Source of the DNA: Lateolabrax maculatus
Lineage: Eukaryota > Chordata > Actinopteri > Acropomatiformes > Lateolabracidae
DNA length: 64,000 nucleotides
Assembly (NCBI GenBank): GCA_031216445.1
Contig: CM062204.1
Coordinates: 12,578,501 to 12,642,500, forward strand
Direction of reading: 5' to 3'
Shown: piece by piece, positions 11,826-24,095 of the stretch
Position numbering within the stretch: position 1 is the stretch's first letter
Layout: each line of letters begins with the position of its first letter
The notes under the pieces: model-generated
Databases searched by the model: none
Seen by the model: the letters and a program-made list of their open reading frames with translations, nothing else
What the model was told of the DNA's origin: nothing
Position numbers and translations under genes: made by a program

Positions 11826-14543
11826 TTGTTTGAAAACAGATACATTTCCTTTACAACTTGGGGTTTATTTTCATGGCTTCCACCATCCATTTTATTATTG
11901 CTATGATAATTTTAGTAAGTAATTTGTGAAATCTTGGAAAACTGCATCATTACTAAAAGTAGGTACAACGGGGCAAAAAAACATGAATGATCGGACAAAA
12001 AGTTTTGTCAGATTGGCGACCATTTCATTCAGAGGAATAACTTAAAGTGCACCTGTAACATGGCTTCTCTTTGCTCAGGAAAACAGTGAATACATCAAGT
12101 ATGATAGGTCAAAATTAAACAATTATGTCACTGTCGATGTCAGGTGTTCTCACTCATGACCTTTTCCAAAATCAAGTTGCAGATTTAGCAAAACAATCTG
12201 TATGACCTGTTGGACTTGTTTTTGACACTGCTGCATCACTCTGAGATCTTAACAATTACTCTGGAGGGTACAGGGAAATTATGCAGAAGACACAAATATA
12301 AAACCCAAGCTGTAAAACACTAGTTTTGCCTTAAAACATGGCCCCTGAAAACTTGGCTTCAAATTGTACTTTTCTGCAACATTTAATATTCATGACTAAA
12401 TAACCAACAATCAAAGTCCTTTAAATTGCCTTGTTGAAAGTGCTATGCAAATAAACTTGCTAATAGAATATTAATGACTTATAACTCATCTATAAAGCAT
12501 CAGTAAATGGGGTAATTAGGTACAAACATATAACTTCTAAACCTTCCGTGAAGAGTTTCTTGTAAGATTTAGTGTTTTTAGTGTTTTTTAGTGTTTTTAC
12601 CTTGCGGTAGAGAAAAGGTATGGGCTTGAAAAAAGCGGAAATGAGTTTGCATGCGCCTCCGTTGGTGGCCATATAATGACTGTAATATTGAGCTCACATG
12701 CTGGGTTATCATGTCCGGCCAGTCGCTGCTGCGGCTCCTCGTCAGGAATCCTCCCAGTGGGAAGGACAGCAGTGTGGGCTAATCCTGAGGAGAGATGGGT
12801 TTTGATGTGCAGGGGTATATTTTGTGATATGAACAGGGGTGGCCTTTAGTTTGCTTGTCAGCAACGAATGGTGTTTGCAAAAATAGGAACAAGACTGACA
12901 AGAATATGAAATCTAAAAACTAGGTCTTGTCAAGATCATTGCAGTTCTTATAGTGTGTGACTCTGTATCATTTCATGAACAATCTCCCCCCAATATCAAG
13001 CTGTCCCATCATCTTTATTCATGCCAACCTTTATTCATTTTATCCTCCAATGGTGCAAAAACACAAAAGCATGAGCCTGGTTACACTACTCACACAGTTC
13101 ACGTTGTAGAGATATTCTACAGAAGCTTACATGCATTAATCTGAGGTAACAGAGGGATGTATAATGAATATGAATGCCAGTTCCTCTGATCCTTTAATTT
13201 TTATTTAAATTTCACTTTAAGCGCTGGTTTGTTTTTCGGCAGCTGGAGGGTGTCTGTATCTCTTTACATGTCATGATTCGCAGCTGCAGGTGATGCCTTA
13301 GGATTTGAGATGCTGTAGAACATGAGGCACATTAGGAATTAATTCTTCAACTTTGAACAGATAAACAAAATAGCCCAACCCTTAAAAAGACCCGAGGAAT
13401 CTCTGTGGACATACTTTTCAACTGTGTCGTGGTTTTATTGATCTACTTGTTGCCATTTTGTGGACATTTATGGCCAAGCTCGGCCATTTCACCTGCTGTC
13501 CTCTTCAGAGCCCCTTTGGGCCTTCATAAACACAGTCCCTCTGATGATAAAGATATGTAACTTCTATTTCACTTGAAGGATGACCAAAGAGGATGATTAC
13601 TGGTAAGAATTGCATCAAGCCGGGAACTTCTCTTGATTGATGTATTGATCTCAGCAATGGAGTTTCTCACAGGACAGAAGTAAGCTTACATGTGCTTTTG
13701 ATAAGAGGAAAATTGAAGAACATTGCATTTTGCCGCATAATGGCTTCCTAACAGCCCAGAGTCTCATCAGAAAGGCAGCGATCTCCTCCTGCAGCTCATT
13801 CAGTCCCTTATAGCAGGCTGCTGTGGAGTACCTCCTCACTGCTGCCTATCCATCATACCCCGAGTGAACACAACAGATCCAGTAATGTTAGACTTAACAC
13901 AATTTAAGCTTCTCTCTATGTTGTGCCTTTATTAAATTTAGTGCCAGTGCAGGTACGTTAGGGAGCCTCTATGGGCAAGTTGATAGGTAGACAAAAATCC
14001 AAGGAGGAAACAGCTCCTGTATAACAACACTTTGGAAAAAGGCTGAAAGAGAATCTCCTGTGATTTAAAGGTCACAGATTTGATGCCAACAAAAGGAAGA
14101 AAATGGGAGAATTGTATTGGCCTTAAACCCTACAGGGAGTCTTATAACACCCCGGCCTCCTGGTGAAGTATACCTCAGAAATAACTGATGCAGCAGTCTA
14201 GACTTAAAAAAATGTGGTTTGCTCGCAAATATTGTGTGTGTGTCTCAGGGTAAAATGCTCCTAAAATTCAAAAAATTAGATAAAACTGAGCTGTTCCCTC
14301 CTCATCCAGTCTCTCACTGTATGATTTCCCTCCATTTTGCTATAACCAAAGCTGGATTACCCACTGGGCAAAGCAGACAACTGACCTGAGACCCCCAGTA
14401 GCTCCCAAAACACCCCAGTTCACTGTGTGGCAATTGGTTTATGGTAATTTTATTAACTGTAACTTTGTTTGGGAGTATGCGAACATTCTGTACAATAAAT
14501 AACGGACTGCTTTCCCCCCTGGTCCTGAAACTCGGTGTCAAAA
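11826..14543. other. Intergenic, no gene seen
   Basis: Unique-looking DNA. A small tandem of TTTTAGTG-like units lies at about 12568-12598. No exon is supported. Confidence 0.65.
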
Positions 14544-15010
14544 TTAAGTTTTAAAGGAATATTTTGACATTTTGAGAAAATACGTTTATTTGCTTTCTTG
14601 CAGAGGTAGATGAGAAGATTGATACCACTCTCATGTTTGTACAGAGAGTATGAAGCGAATGAGGCAATTGATGTAGCATAAAGACTGGAGGCAGAATGGC
14701 CTTTATTGGCCAAGTATGTTTATGCATGTAAGAAATTTGATCCGGTTTGTAGTGGCTCTCAATGTACTTAGAAAACAGTTCCATAAACAATGTTCAGAAA
14801 ACAAGGACAACAAAGATAAGTAAACATGAGCATATAACTAGCCTATTATGTTCAAACAAGAGGATGAAAAAATTGAAATTATATAAAAACAACAATGGCA
14901 TACAATATCTATAAACAAGTCAAACTGTTTCTGTAATTCAGAGGAAACAGCAAGCCAGGCCCTGTCCAAAGCTCAAAAAATATTAATTAACACATATTTC
15001 ATTAGTTTGT
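14544..15010 (+). repeat. 'TTTAAAGGAACAGTTTGACATT' type element, copy B, split by another repeat
   Basis: The left part (14544-14696) runs from 'tttaaaggaatattttgac' through 'gagaagattgataccactct' to 'agcataaagactggaggcag'. The expected continuation, 'aggaaacagc' then 'caggccctgtccaaagct', appears only at about 14940. The intervening 243 bp do not belong to the family. This order means the interruption is younger than copy B. Confidence 0.65.
14697..14939. repeat. Repeat inserted into copy B
   Basis: It starts near 'ctttattggccaagtatgtt' and 'tgtaagaaatttgatccgg', wording I associate with another widespread fish repeat that begins 'TTTATTG(C/G)CA(A/T)GTA'. Its right end is taken as the point where the outer element resumes. 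I could not identify a clean target duplication, so the exact borders are uncertain. Confidence 0.45.
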
Positions 15011-15061
15011 TATTTCTACATTCCAAATTTGTATTATTAAGCTTTAGAGCCAGGGTAGTGA

Positions 15062-15195
15062 TTTCCTGCTGATTTCAGTCTTTATGCTAAAGTAGACTCG
15101 ACACTTCCATAAATAACGGACAGACGTAAAAGTGGTATCATTCGTCTCATCTAACTCACAGAAAGAAACTGAATAAGCATACTTCCCATTAAACC
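15062..15195 (-). repeat. 'TTTAAAGGAACAGTTTGACATT' type element, copy C (inverted)
   Basis: The reverse complement reads through 'gcttattcagtttctttctg', 'gttagatgagacgaatgata', 'ccacttttacgtctgt' and 'agcataaagactgaaatcag', the same order as copies A and B. It lies only about 50 bp from the end of copy B in the opposite orientation. Confidence 0.65.
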
Positions 15196-18100
15196 TTCAT
15201 TATTTTAGCTCATATTTTTCTTACATGGTAAATATCCATTCATGAATCTGTGTTTAATCAAATAACCACACAGCAAACCTGACAATATAATATTCTGCAA
15301 TAATGAAATAATGTACAAAATATACAGAGAGTGGGAGAAACGGGGGTTGTATTAGAACTGATTTTGTAAGTCCTAACCTTTGACTCACAGCTCTCAGTGC
15401 TGAAAATACTGACATACTTTAATATACACAGCTTTCGATTTTTTTCTTTTTTACTTTTCTTTATCTCGGGAAAGTCAGCCGAGCATGCCTGCTCTTTTTT
15501 CAGCTATGCCTTGCTTAACATTCATGGTACAGTAGCACACATTCACGCCTGGGAGCAGCTCAGTACAGCCGCAGTCTTCAACTGTTGACCGCTGAGCGGC
15601 TCCAGTGGAGCAGCCGAGTTAAGTGTCTTACTCAAGGGCACGTGGACAAAAGTGGTAACAAGCCCTCCAAGGCTTGACATGACCCTTGCCTGGCTCCTAT
15701 TATTTGAAGTAGCTTTTTTAAAATAAATATACATAAATACTTGAGGGAAGAAGAGTGAACAACCTCCACGTCCCAAAAAATGAAACGCAAAATTAATATA
15801 TTTTCAAATTCGTGTAGAGGGTAGACTGGCTGTTCTTGATGATTGTTCATCATCTCTCTCAAGCATGTCTGTTTATTTATCTTTTTTTCCTCTGCTCTGC
15901 ATATCTGCCATGCTGGTACTGTCCCGGAGGTTTTGAGCCACATTTTTCACAACAGCAACTGCAATAATCATCTCTATGGTAACTCATTGAAAATGCGTTG
16001 CTGCATTCAAAGCAGAGAGGACAACAAGCGAGCGCGGGAGGGGGGAGAGCAAGACGGGCTCTGAGCTTTTCTTTTCATTTTCAGCTGTTTTCCAGCCATC
16101 AGTTATTCATCCATGTTTTAAGTCCATCACTCACACTCCCTTAAGAATCCCCAGATCCCATCAAAAATGGAATTGGGTGAATGCTATATTTTCCTGCCAA
16201 TCCTGCTCTATAAATGAAAAGGGAAATTTAAAAAAATCTAATTGCGCTGTCAAAAATAATTCATCCCAATAACATGTCCAACTTCTCCATGTCTGAAAGG
16301 AGAAGCAGTGCTGCTTGTCTTCCATGCCAGCTTGCATTTATCGATAGCAGTTGGAGGAAAAATACATGTTCTGGTTTGAAGTAGAAGTGTTGTCATGTTT
16401 TAGGACAGTGCATTTGCCTCATAAATATCTCATGCTCACCATCAATCAACAAGCTAGTTGTAGTCAGGTTTACATTCTGGTCTGTTGTTGAGATATAGGA
16501 CTGTAAGTGGTTGTTCTGGAGTCAAAGATGAATAATCTATGTGGCCACTAAATTCTGCTTTCATCCAGCTGGGAAATGAATACCAAACCAGCAGTGCTCA
16601 GCGAGGTGTAAGACTCAAATCCCTGGCTCTTTACTTTTATCTTTTGGTGCAAATATTTGTCTCATGAATTTCTCTGCCAACTGTTCCCAGAGATATTATA
16701 TCCCCGAGATAGAGCACAGGTTCTCCTCGACATTTATTTAAATCTTTATTATCAGTTGAACCTCTCCTTAAAGCTCTTAGCTCAGGGAGTATTGCTTTCA
16801 TACATTTGCTGTTGGAATATGTATATACGGTTTAAGTGGTTTCTCCTGGTGAAAAGTGTATTCATCTGAGTCTGAGAGGAGGGCTGCCCGTGTTACGTGT
16901 TGGTTCAGCCTCAGAATGTATCACTCTGCTAAGATTAATTAGTCCTGCAGGTCTGACTTAAAGGTCGCCACTTGGGGATCAGTCAAAAGGGCCATAGCAG
17001 CCTTGGGACATCTCTGGACAAATTAAATGAAAATGTAAGTAGTGAGAAGCATCCAGGTGCTTGCAGTGTGTGCGTGTTGAAGCGGCAGAGGTTAAAGACT
17101 GTCTGGACTGTGAGGTTTTCCTCTGTGTTATTAGTTCAAATCTTTACTGCCAGAAAAATAAAAACATATAAATGAAAAGTACTCATGGTCAGTCAAAAAT
17201 ATGATGTATGACATAGTAAGTCAAACTATTTCTGATTTAGAATCTCATAATTTTGATTTAAAAAGTCAGAGTTTTGACATTCTGACATGCCTAGCTTGAT
17301 GAATTTTTTTTTTCTTTTCTTGGGAAAAATTGACTTTTGTACATATGATTTTGCGTTCACTGTGATTTATATCACTGTCATTGTGGTCTTTTTTGAATAA
17401 TGTTGCAAAACTGATGGACTTAAACAACATGTTTTTCAGTTTCTGTTTTACCCGTCATCTGGCACTTATAGTATCATAATAATGTCAGGGAAGATGTTTA
17501 GCTGCTCCCAAGTCCCAAAGTGGATTATTATCTCTGCACCTCTTCACACTAACATCAAAAGACAACTACTATTCCCTGAGGTACATCTCTTGGTCTTCAA
17601 GCTTTCTTTTTTGTGAGTTTTCCTCTGTTTCCTGAGAGACAACAAACTTCTCTCCTGTGTAACAACAGTGTTGACCCAGCCTGACTTGCCAGGTGTTGAA
17701 ATTTTCTGGATATTCCCCTTCTGAAATGTTGCATTTACACCTCAAAAGGGAAATGCGAGCATCGTTTTCAGGCATGTTAAACAAAATGGGCTAATTAGGA
17801 TGGGTGGCTACCACTCATACTGCGTTTTAATTTGCTTCTCACAGTGCGGCAGTTCTGTTTCACTTAACAGTTTGTTGGCTGCCAATGTGTGGGAACAGAC
17901 TAAAATGCTGCATCGGATAGGGGCATTAATAAGGATATCACTTCTGCTACCCATCTAACACGCATCTAAATAATGGCATTCAAATTGTACATACTGTGGT
18001 CGGCACGACACTCGGCTGGAGACGAAAGCAATTTGAAGGCAATCAGACAATGACTAGAGAGCAGTACTCTGATTAGATAACTATTACCATTATACAAGAT

Positions 18101-19324
18101 TGGCTGTGCAACACTAGACTCTATCTCACACGTTGCTAGCATTTGTTCCACTCACCCTGCTATAATATGTTGACAAGTATAGCAACATACTGGCTTCCTC
18201 TTGTTCCCGTAGTGGAAAGGCGAGACAAGAAGAAGAATGTTGCAAGGAGCACATAAAATGTATTCGGCTGAACAAATGACAGCCTGCCCTGGAAGTGACA
18301 GGGAAGTGACAGTGGAGCTTCACACATACCAGTAGGCACAAGCCATTAGCAGAGTGCAAAATGGAATGATGAAGACATATTTTGTGTCGTGGGACTCAAA
18401 ATTACAGTTTGGGGGAGCAGGGGAGAAAAAAAAGGGAGGTGGTGCAGAGGCTTTGGTGTGTGGGTGTACGAGCAATGAGCATGAATTGTGAATGAGAAAG
18501 TGTCTGAGCTGAACACTTGCATAACAACTTAGCTGGGAGAGAAATCCGGCTCGCTGAAACTGAAAGAGAAGCACTGGATTTTTTGGAAAACATCTTGTCA
18601 TCTGGTTCACATTAAAGGATGAGAACTTCTCGCCATGATTACGATTTACACATTAAGGTTATTCATAAATCATTAAATGTTTTTATACCATTCTTTTAAG
18701 ATACTGGAACATTTGAAATCTCTGATATTATATTCTTTTTTTTCAGGTTTACAGATCTGTTTTATGCTAATTAGCTAAACAGAATCAGAAGATTACCTGT
18801 CCTTGACAGCAGCCTGGGGAAATGAGAACTGATGCAGGAGAACTGCTGAGTGAAGTGCTGAAGTGTCACTTCATATAGACTTTATCATCCTGCTAATTAA
18901 CCATTAAAAGGGAACTATTGTTACTATTTCCATTACTGTGCACTGTTAATTACAAAAAAAAAAGGTAATATAAAATAATAAAAGTACAATTGCGATAATT
19001 GTGGGATTATGAACTCAAGTAGTTTTGGCAAACCAGATGAAATACAGCAAGAGCTTCTGGCTACATGTTTCCAATAATGACCACATTTAAACTCTTTGAG
19101 GGCATCAACTCTGGTAAGGATAAACCAGTGTCCTCAAAGTGTACAAAATACTGCATACTGTATATCAGAGAGAAGTTTGAGAGGCTGACGTCCACAATAT
19201 CTAAGCACTGTGAGTTTGTGTGGTGAAGTGTTTCTAGTGCTCCATTTAGATTCATAGTAGTACAGCCAGGAAGGAAATTGGAAACATTTTTTGAAGTTCT
19301 TCTAATTAAGTGTAAGAACTCAAT
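15196..19324. other. Intergenic, no gene seen
   Basis: A probable repeat remnant lies at about 15545-15650 (it contains 'gtgtcttactcaagggcac', a common fish repeat phrase). The rest is unique-looking. Frames such as 15632-15943 minus and 18320-18610 minus have no recognisable domain and no flanking splice signals that form a gene model. Confidence 0.6.
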
Positions 19325-19845
19325 GTTCTTACAGGGATACTCCAGTGATTTAGTAATGCATTTTCATAAAGTTGGGGAACTCATAAGAGCTTTAAAAAAA
19401 AAGATTGGTCAAAATCAAAGCAACAGATGTGAATATATCCTGACTTTTAGTCCCTAGTATGGGTGAAGCTCCAAAAAACGCTGAATCTCACACTTTCCAT
19501 AATGCAACATGATATGCAGCTCTTTCATTAGACCCAGCCTGCCTGATAAATTCCCACATCTTTCAAGTTTTCTGCAGCTTTCTTTTATGAGTTTGTAGTC
19601 TATGAGCCCAAGCCCAAACAACCCTGATGACGTCATCAGTGTTTTCTCTCAGACTTGACTAAGCTCCTCCAGAGCCACAGTAGATAACTGTTTTCACAGG
19701 TTGAGTAACACTTCTTATGACGAGTAAATGGATCTGCATGTGTCAAATCTGTAGAGCGCCCCACGCGACCTATTACAGTAGCAATAGGTTTACCTTTGTA
19801 TCTATACATACACAAAACTGTTTTATGACTACTCCCTTTAACTTA
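19325..19845 (+). repeat. Teleost interspersed repeat, 'GGGATACTCCAGTGATTTAG' type
   Basis: It contains 'gatactccagtgatttagta', 'cataaagttggggaactcat', 'cactttccataatgcaac', 'ctctttcattagacccagc' and 'ttgtagagcgcc'-like text in the order I remember for a non-coding fish repeat. It is diverged and encodes no protein. The ends are approximate; the right end is placed at 'actccctttaac'. Confidence 0.55.
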
Positions 19846-22547
19846 ATTTTTTGCATTGTCAGTTGTTGAACATTTAATGTTTTGATGTCCACGTGTGTTT
19901 TGATATCCTTTCCAAATTAACTATCAAGTATCAACTGTAGGGGGCAGCAATACTCTTTATAGCAACATAGCTTACCGGTTACACTACAGAACACGAGACA
20001 TAATTGCGCAAAATGTTTTATAGACTTGTAATAATAATGTTTAGATTAGAAAATCAACCAATAAATTAATTTAAAAAAAACGCATAGTATGTGTTTTGGT
20101 TAGAAATAATTCAAACAAATCCAATGACTTATAAAATGATATGCCACTTTTCTTCTACAGTGTTACAGCATAGTCTACAATGTAATATTGTGTTTTATCT
20201 TTAAATATTACAATCAATAAAACTGTTGATCAGTCAATCAACCTTTCTGTTAGTATTAGTATTATTAAAACAAATAACCTCTCTAACCTCACCCAAGTAA
20301 CATTGGATGAATGAAATTACATGGGCTGTGTATTACCTAATATTTTTGACACTGGACGTATCATTGCACTTAAATAAATGATCAGACGTGTATTGGGACA
20401 AAAAAAAAAAAAAATACCTGCATCTTACAGAATATTGTTTGCATACATTAAAACATACAGCACAACAAACAACATGTCAGCTCAACCACAAGTGCTCCAG
20501 CCAGTCAAACCGCAAAGAAAGCACATGTTTTCCTGCTGGGCCAATTTGAATCACTTGAACACAGAATAACTGCCAGACAGTAAACTACTCACCTGAAACA
20601 CTGGAACAAATGTATCATTCAGCTGGCTGCAACACAACAACTCATGCATGTAGGACGGCTGCGGAAATGTCTTGTGTCCCCGTATCTGTCCTGTCACAGG
20701 GTATTTTAATACAGCAAGTAATCAGTTTAAGTGCCTTCAACATCATAGGAAATAAAAATAAAAAATCTGTGGAACATTCAGTATGTACTTCATATTGATT
20801 TTCAGTCCCCTGTTTATGAATATAGCACACACGTCACTATTTTTATTTCAGTCTTTCAGCCTAAAGCAGCATCTACATTGAAATTTTTCATAAGAACATA
20901 TATATTATTATGTTGACCTAATACTAAAATTTTTGACGAGGCGTCACATTATCTGAGGCAGTTTGCCATGAAGCTTTAAATGGCACTGTCAAACAGCCTG
21001 ATGATCTACAGCATGCATTTTTATTCTGGTTCTGTTATGCAGCTGGTAGAGCGTGTTCTCTTTTTTTCTTTGCAAGTATACATAAACTTAGTTTCTTCTT
21101 ATTTACAAGCTTTGCCCTTTGGCTGGTACATAAGTGCTGCTGGAGAAATGCTTACTCCTAAATCATTTAGCACGTTTTGTGGATCAATGATCCCCCAACT
21201 TTGGAGGAACGACGCCTATTGGATTGATGTTTCCCAGAGCAACACTCTGAGTAAATATATCTGCATTCATTGAGCCGCCCTGCTCAATCACACTGCTTTG
21301 GCTGCAGCACTACAAGATAGCTTGCACCCAGAGGGAGATACTGGCAGACTCTGTAAGGCGTCTTGCTGACTGCTCAAGTGCCTTTATCTGTGCATTTCCT
21401 AATGGCACAGTGCTTGCACAGACTTTTATGTTAAAAAAGAGATAATGTTCAAAGTAGTTTTCTTTCCCTCATGGCTTAATTAGTGATAATTACGCTACAA
21501 AAGTAAATGTTTTCAAACTTGTCTTGACTCTTCAGTTATTCTGTTAGGTTTGCTGTGACTGAAAACTTGATTCCAGTTCTGTGAAAAAGCTTTGTATTTG
21601 AATCTTTTGGCATCTTTTAGCTCTGTCATTAGTAGGTAGTCTTTGAATCATGTACTGTGGCAATTGTTTGATTTTGATACACCTGCCAATTTGTCCAACT
21701 ATGAACAAGATGTAATCACCTTTAAGTATTCTTTCTGATGCCATTTTAAAAGAATAAATCCAAATGTGCTGATCTTTCTGCTGTTATTTAAGTTTCCAGG
21801 AAAGACCACTGCTTCACCTGATGAGCTCTCTCAGATTAGATGACCTCTAGACATCTACTGTATATCCTCTGCTGTCATTTGACAAGTAATCAATGGGTCC
21901 TTGTGAGGACAAAAACCATTATCATGTATACATACTTTCGCTTGTTTAATGGCTTGGCTTGTTCCAAGGTGCCTGCCAAAAAGGGATGATGCCATCTGTT
22001 TTAAATTAGCACTGGCCAGGAAGGAAGCGTTTGACAGTGTTGTTTAAATCAATCAGATAGGAGATGGAAGGGATCTCATTATGGTTATGCTGATCCTGGG
22101 AATCAATCATGACCCAGCAGATGTTTCCAAAAAATGTTTTAGTCTTGCCCTGCCATCCTTGTCATCTGTCAGTGTTCCAACATCAGCTGAAAATATGAAT
22201 ACTCAGATAAAGGCAAAACACACTGAATGGTTTTGTACTGGCCAAATTGTTTTCTGTTTAATTTCCTTTCTGATCTCTAAAATGCTGAAAATCAACGTTT
22301 CTCAAAAAGCAAATGACTGTAAACCTACTCCTTTGTCATTAAACAACATTTCAAATATATTTTGTGAATCATAAATATGCAATCATCCTCTCAACCCCCT
22401 GTCAACCCTACACTTCAGTTTACCTGCATTTATGTACATTTAGTATACAGACTCTACTGTTTACAACTTGAGCTGTCAAAAAATTAAATTAGTTGTATGG
22501 TGGCAAGACAAGTTTAGTGCCCATTTTGCTATTTACAGAGGCCATAT

Positions 22548-22548
<1 letters not shown>
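19846..22548. other. Intergenic, no gene seen
   Basis: AT-rich unique-looking DNA with an A14 run at about 20400-20414. A low-repeat block at about 21120-21440 is a candidate regulatory element (see findings). Confidence 0.65.

Positions 22549-22586
<38 letters not shown>
22549..22586. repeat. (GT)19 microsatellite
   Basis: Uninterrupted GT run. The forward and reverse frames across it are low-complexity artefacts. Confidence 0.97.
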
Positions 22587-22588
<2 letters not shown>

Positions 22589-23221
22589 TACGAGCACCCA
22601 TGCATATGGATTTGCCCGTGCTCACAGCGACAAAGCTTCAGTGGCTGTCTTTCTAAAAGTAGGGATAACAACTTTATAATTCCTGTGCAGTTTTAAACCT
22701 GCCGCACAGTCTGTCCACATACTGGGGCAGGACAAAATAACAATAAAACTTCACTATACAAAGCAATCCAAAACAAAAACAGCAAAAATAATGGCTGCAG
22801 AGCTGAATCAACGCAACATCAACAAAACAAACTAATCTGTATACTTCAAATTAGGTGCTTTTTGAATCATCTGACGGCATCTGAAACCCCCCCTTCCAAT
22901 AATTATTTACAACTTTTTGAAACAATCCAACAAGCATGTCCACTTCACACAGCAATTTGCCAGGTGTGCAGAGGTGATAAAAAAGTTTTTTTAATTCTTC
23001 ACACAGTGTGTGCAATCAAGTGTAACACCATTCATGTCTTTGAGTGGAGACTGACCAAAATACTTTGTAGAATTTATGTTGCGTTCATTTCTATAGCAGT
23101 GCCTCCACTGCCTCACTTGAGTTAAGGCATCTAATGTTACCTAACCCTAACCCCCCCCGTAAAATCACAATTTGCCATTGTTACACTTTTTGTACACAGA
23201 TGAGGTATTACATGTTAATTA

Positions 23222-23440
23222 CTGACTTTTAGAGGTGCTGGGATGGAGCCAGGATAGATGTTTCCCCTGTTTCCATATTTTATACAAAGCTAAGCTAATT
23301 GGCTGCAGGCTGTATATGTGTGTCCTATTTAAGGGCCAGATATGTAAGTGGTATCCTCTCATCTAACACTTGGCAAGAAAGTAAATAAGCGCATTTCCCA
23401 AAATGTCCAACGATTCCCTTTTATGATTCATACACGTGGT
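23222..23440 (-). repeat. 'TTTAAAGGAACAGTTTGACATT' type element, copy D
   Basis: On the plus strand it reads 'ttcccctgtttccatatttt', 'aagctaagctaattggctgc', 'tctcatctaacacttggcaa' and 'gcgcatttcccaaaatgtcc'. This is the reverse complement of the family seen at 11630-11825, and appears to be the best-preserved copy in the window. Confidence 0.7.
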
Positions 23441-23628
23441 ATTATTTCAAGGCTACTATACTTTGCTTACGTTCTATTTTGTCCACCCCCTGAGCATTCA
23501 TACAAAGGTCGATTTAGTGTGATTCACATGAACAACACTGCCAATGTAAAATAGGCCTACTGAGTCCAAAATGCCTGACACAAGATTAAACCACCCTCTT
23601 CCTAGCTGCCAAAACACACACACAGGCA

Positions 23629-23629
<1 letters not shown>

Positions 23630-23664
<35 letters not shown>
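23630..23664. repeat. (CA)n microsatellite
   Basis: An uninterrupted CA run of about 35 bases, with shorter imperfect CA tracts on both sides (23614-23760). Confidence 0.95.
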
Positions 23665-23665
<1 letters not shown>

Positions 23666-23764
23666 GCAGACACATACACACACAGCACCACCACCAACAA
23701 CAACAGCAGAGTGCACAGCCATGCATGGGCTTATACACACACATACACTCTCACACAAGGGCTT

Positions 23765-24095
23765 TGGATAAAAACTAATAAAAAGCCTGGCAGAAGAGGA
23801 ATGTTTTGAGCCTACTCTTTAAATTGATAAGATTAAGGGCACATTTCAGGTCATCTGGCAGGCTGTTCCACAGTTTTGGGGCAGAGTGACTAAAAGCAGC
23901 TTCACCAGATTTTGATTCCATTCTTGGAACAACGAAAATTCCCCCCTACCAGATGATCAGAGAGGTCTGCGGCTGATAAACAGTGAGAAATGTGTTGTGG
24001 AGCCAGGTCATTTGGTGCTTTATAAACCAGAAGTGCAATCTTCTTGTGGCTCAAAGGGAGCCAGTGTTAAAGGTCTAAGCACAGAAGTGATGTGC
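23765..24095 (+). repeat. Long teleost interspersed repeat, second part
   Basis: It contains 'tgttttgagcctactcttta', 'tctggcaggctgttccacag', 'ttttggggcagagtgacta', 'agatgatcagagaggtctg', 'ggtgctttataaaccag' and 'gggagccagtgtta'. I recognise this run from common percomorph repeats. It would follow the segment at 9297-9845 in a longer copy. No coding capacity is visible. Confidence 0.65.
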
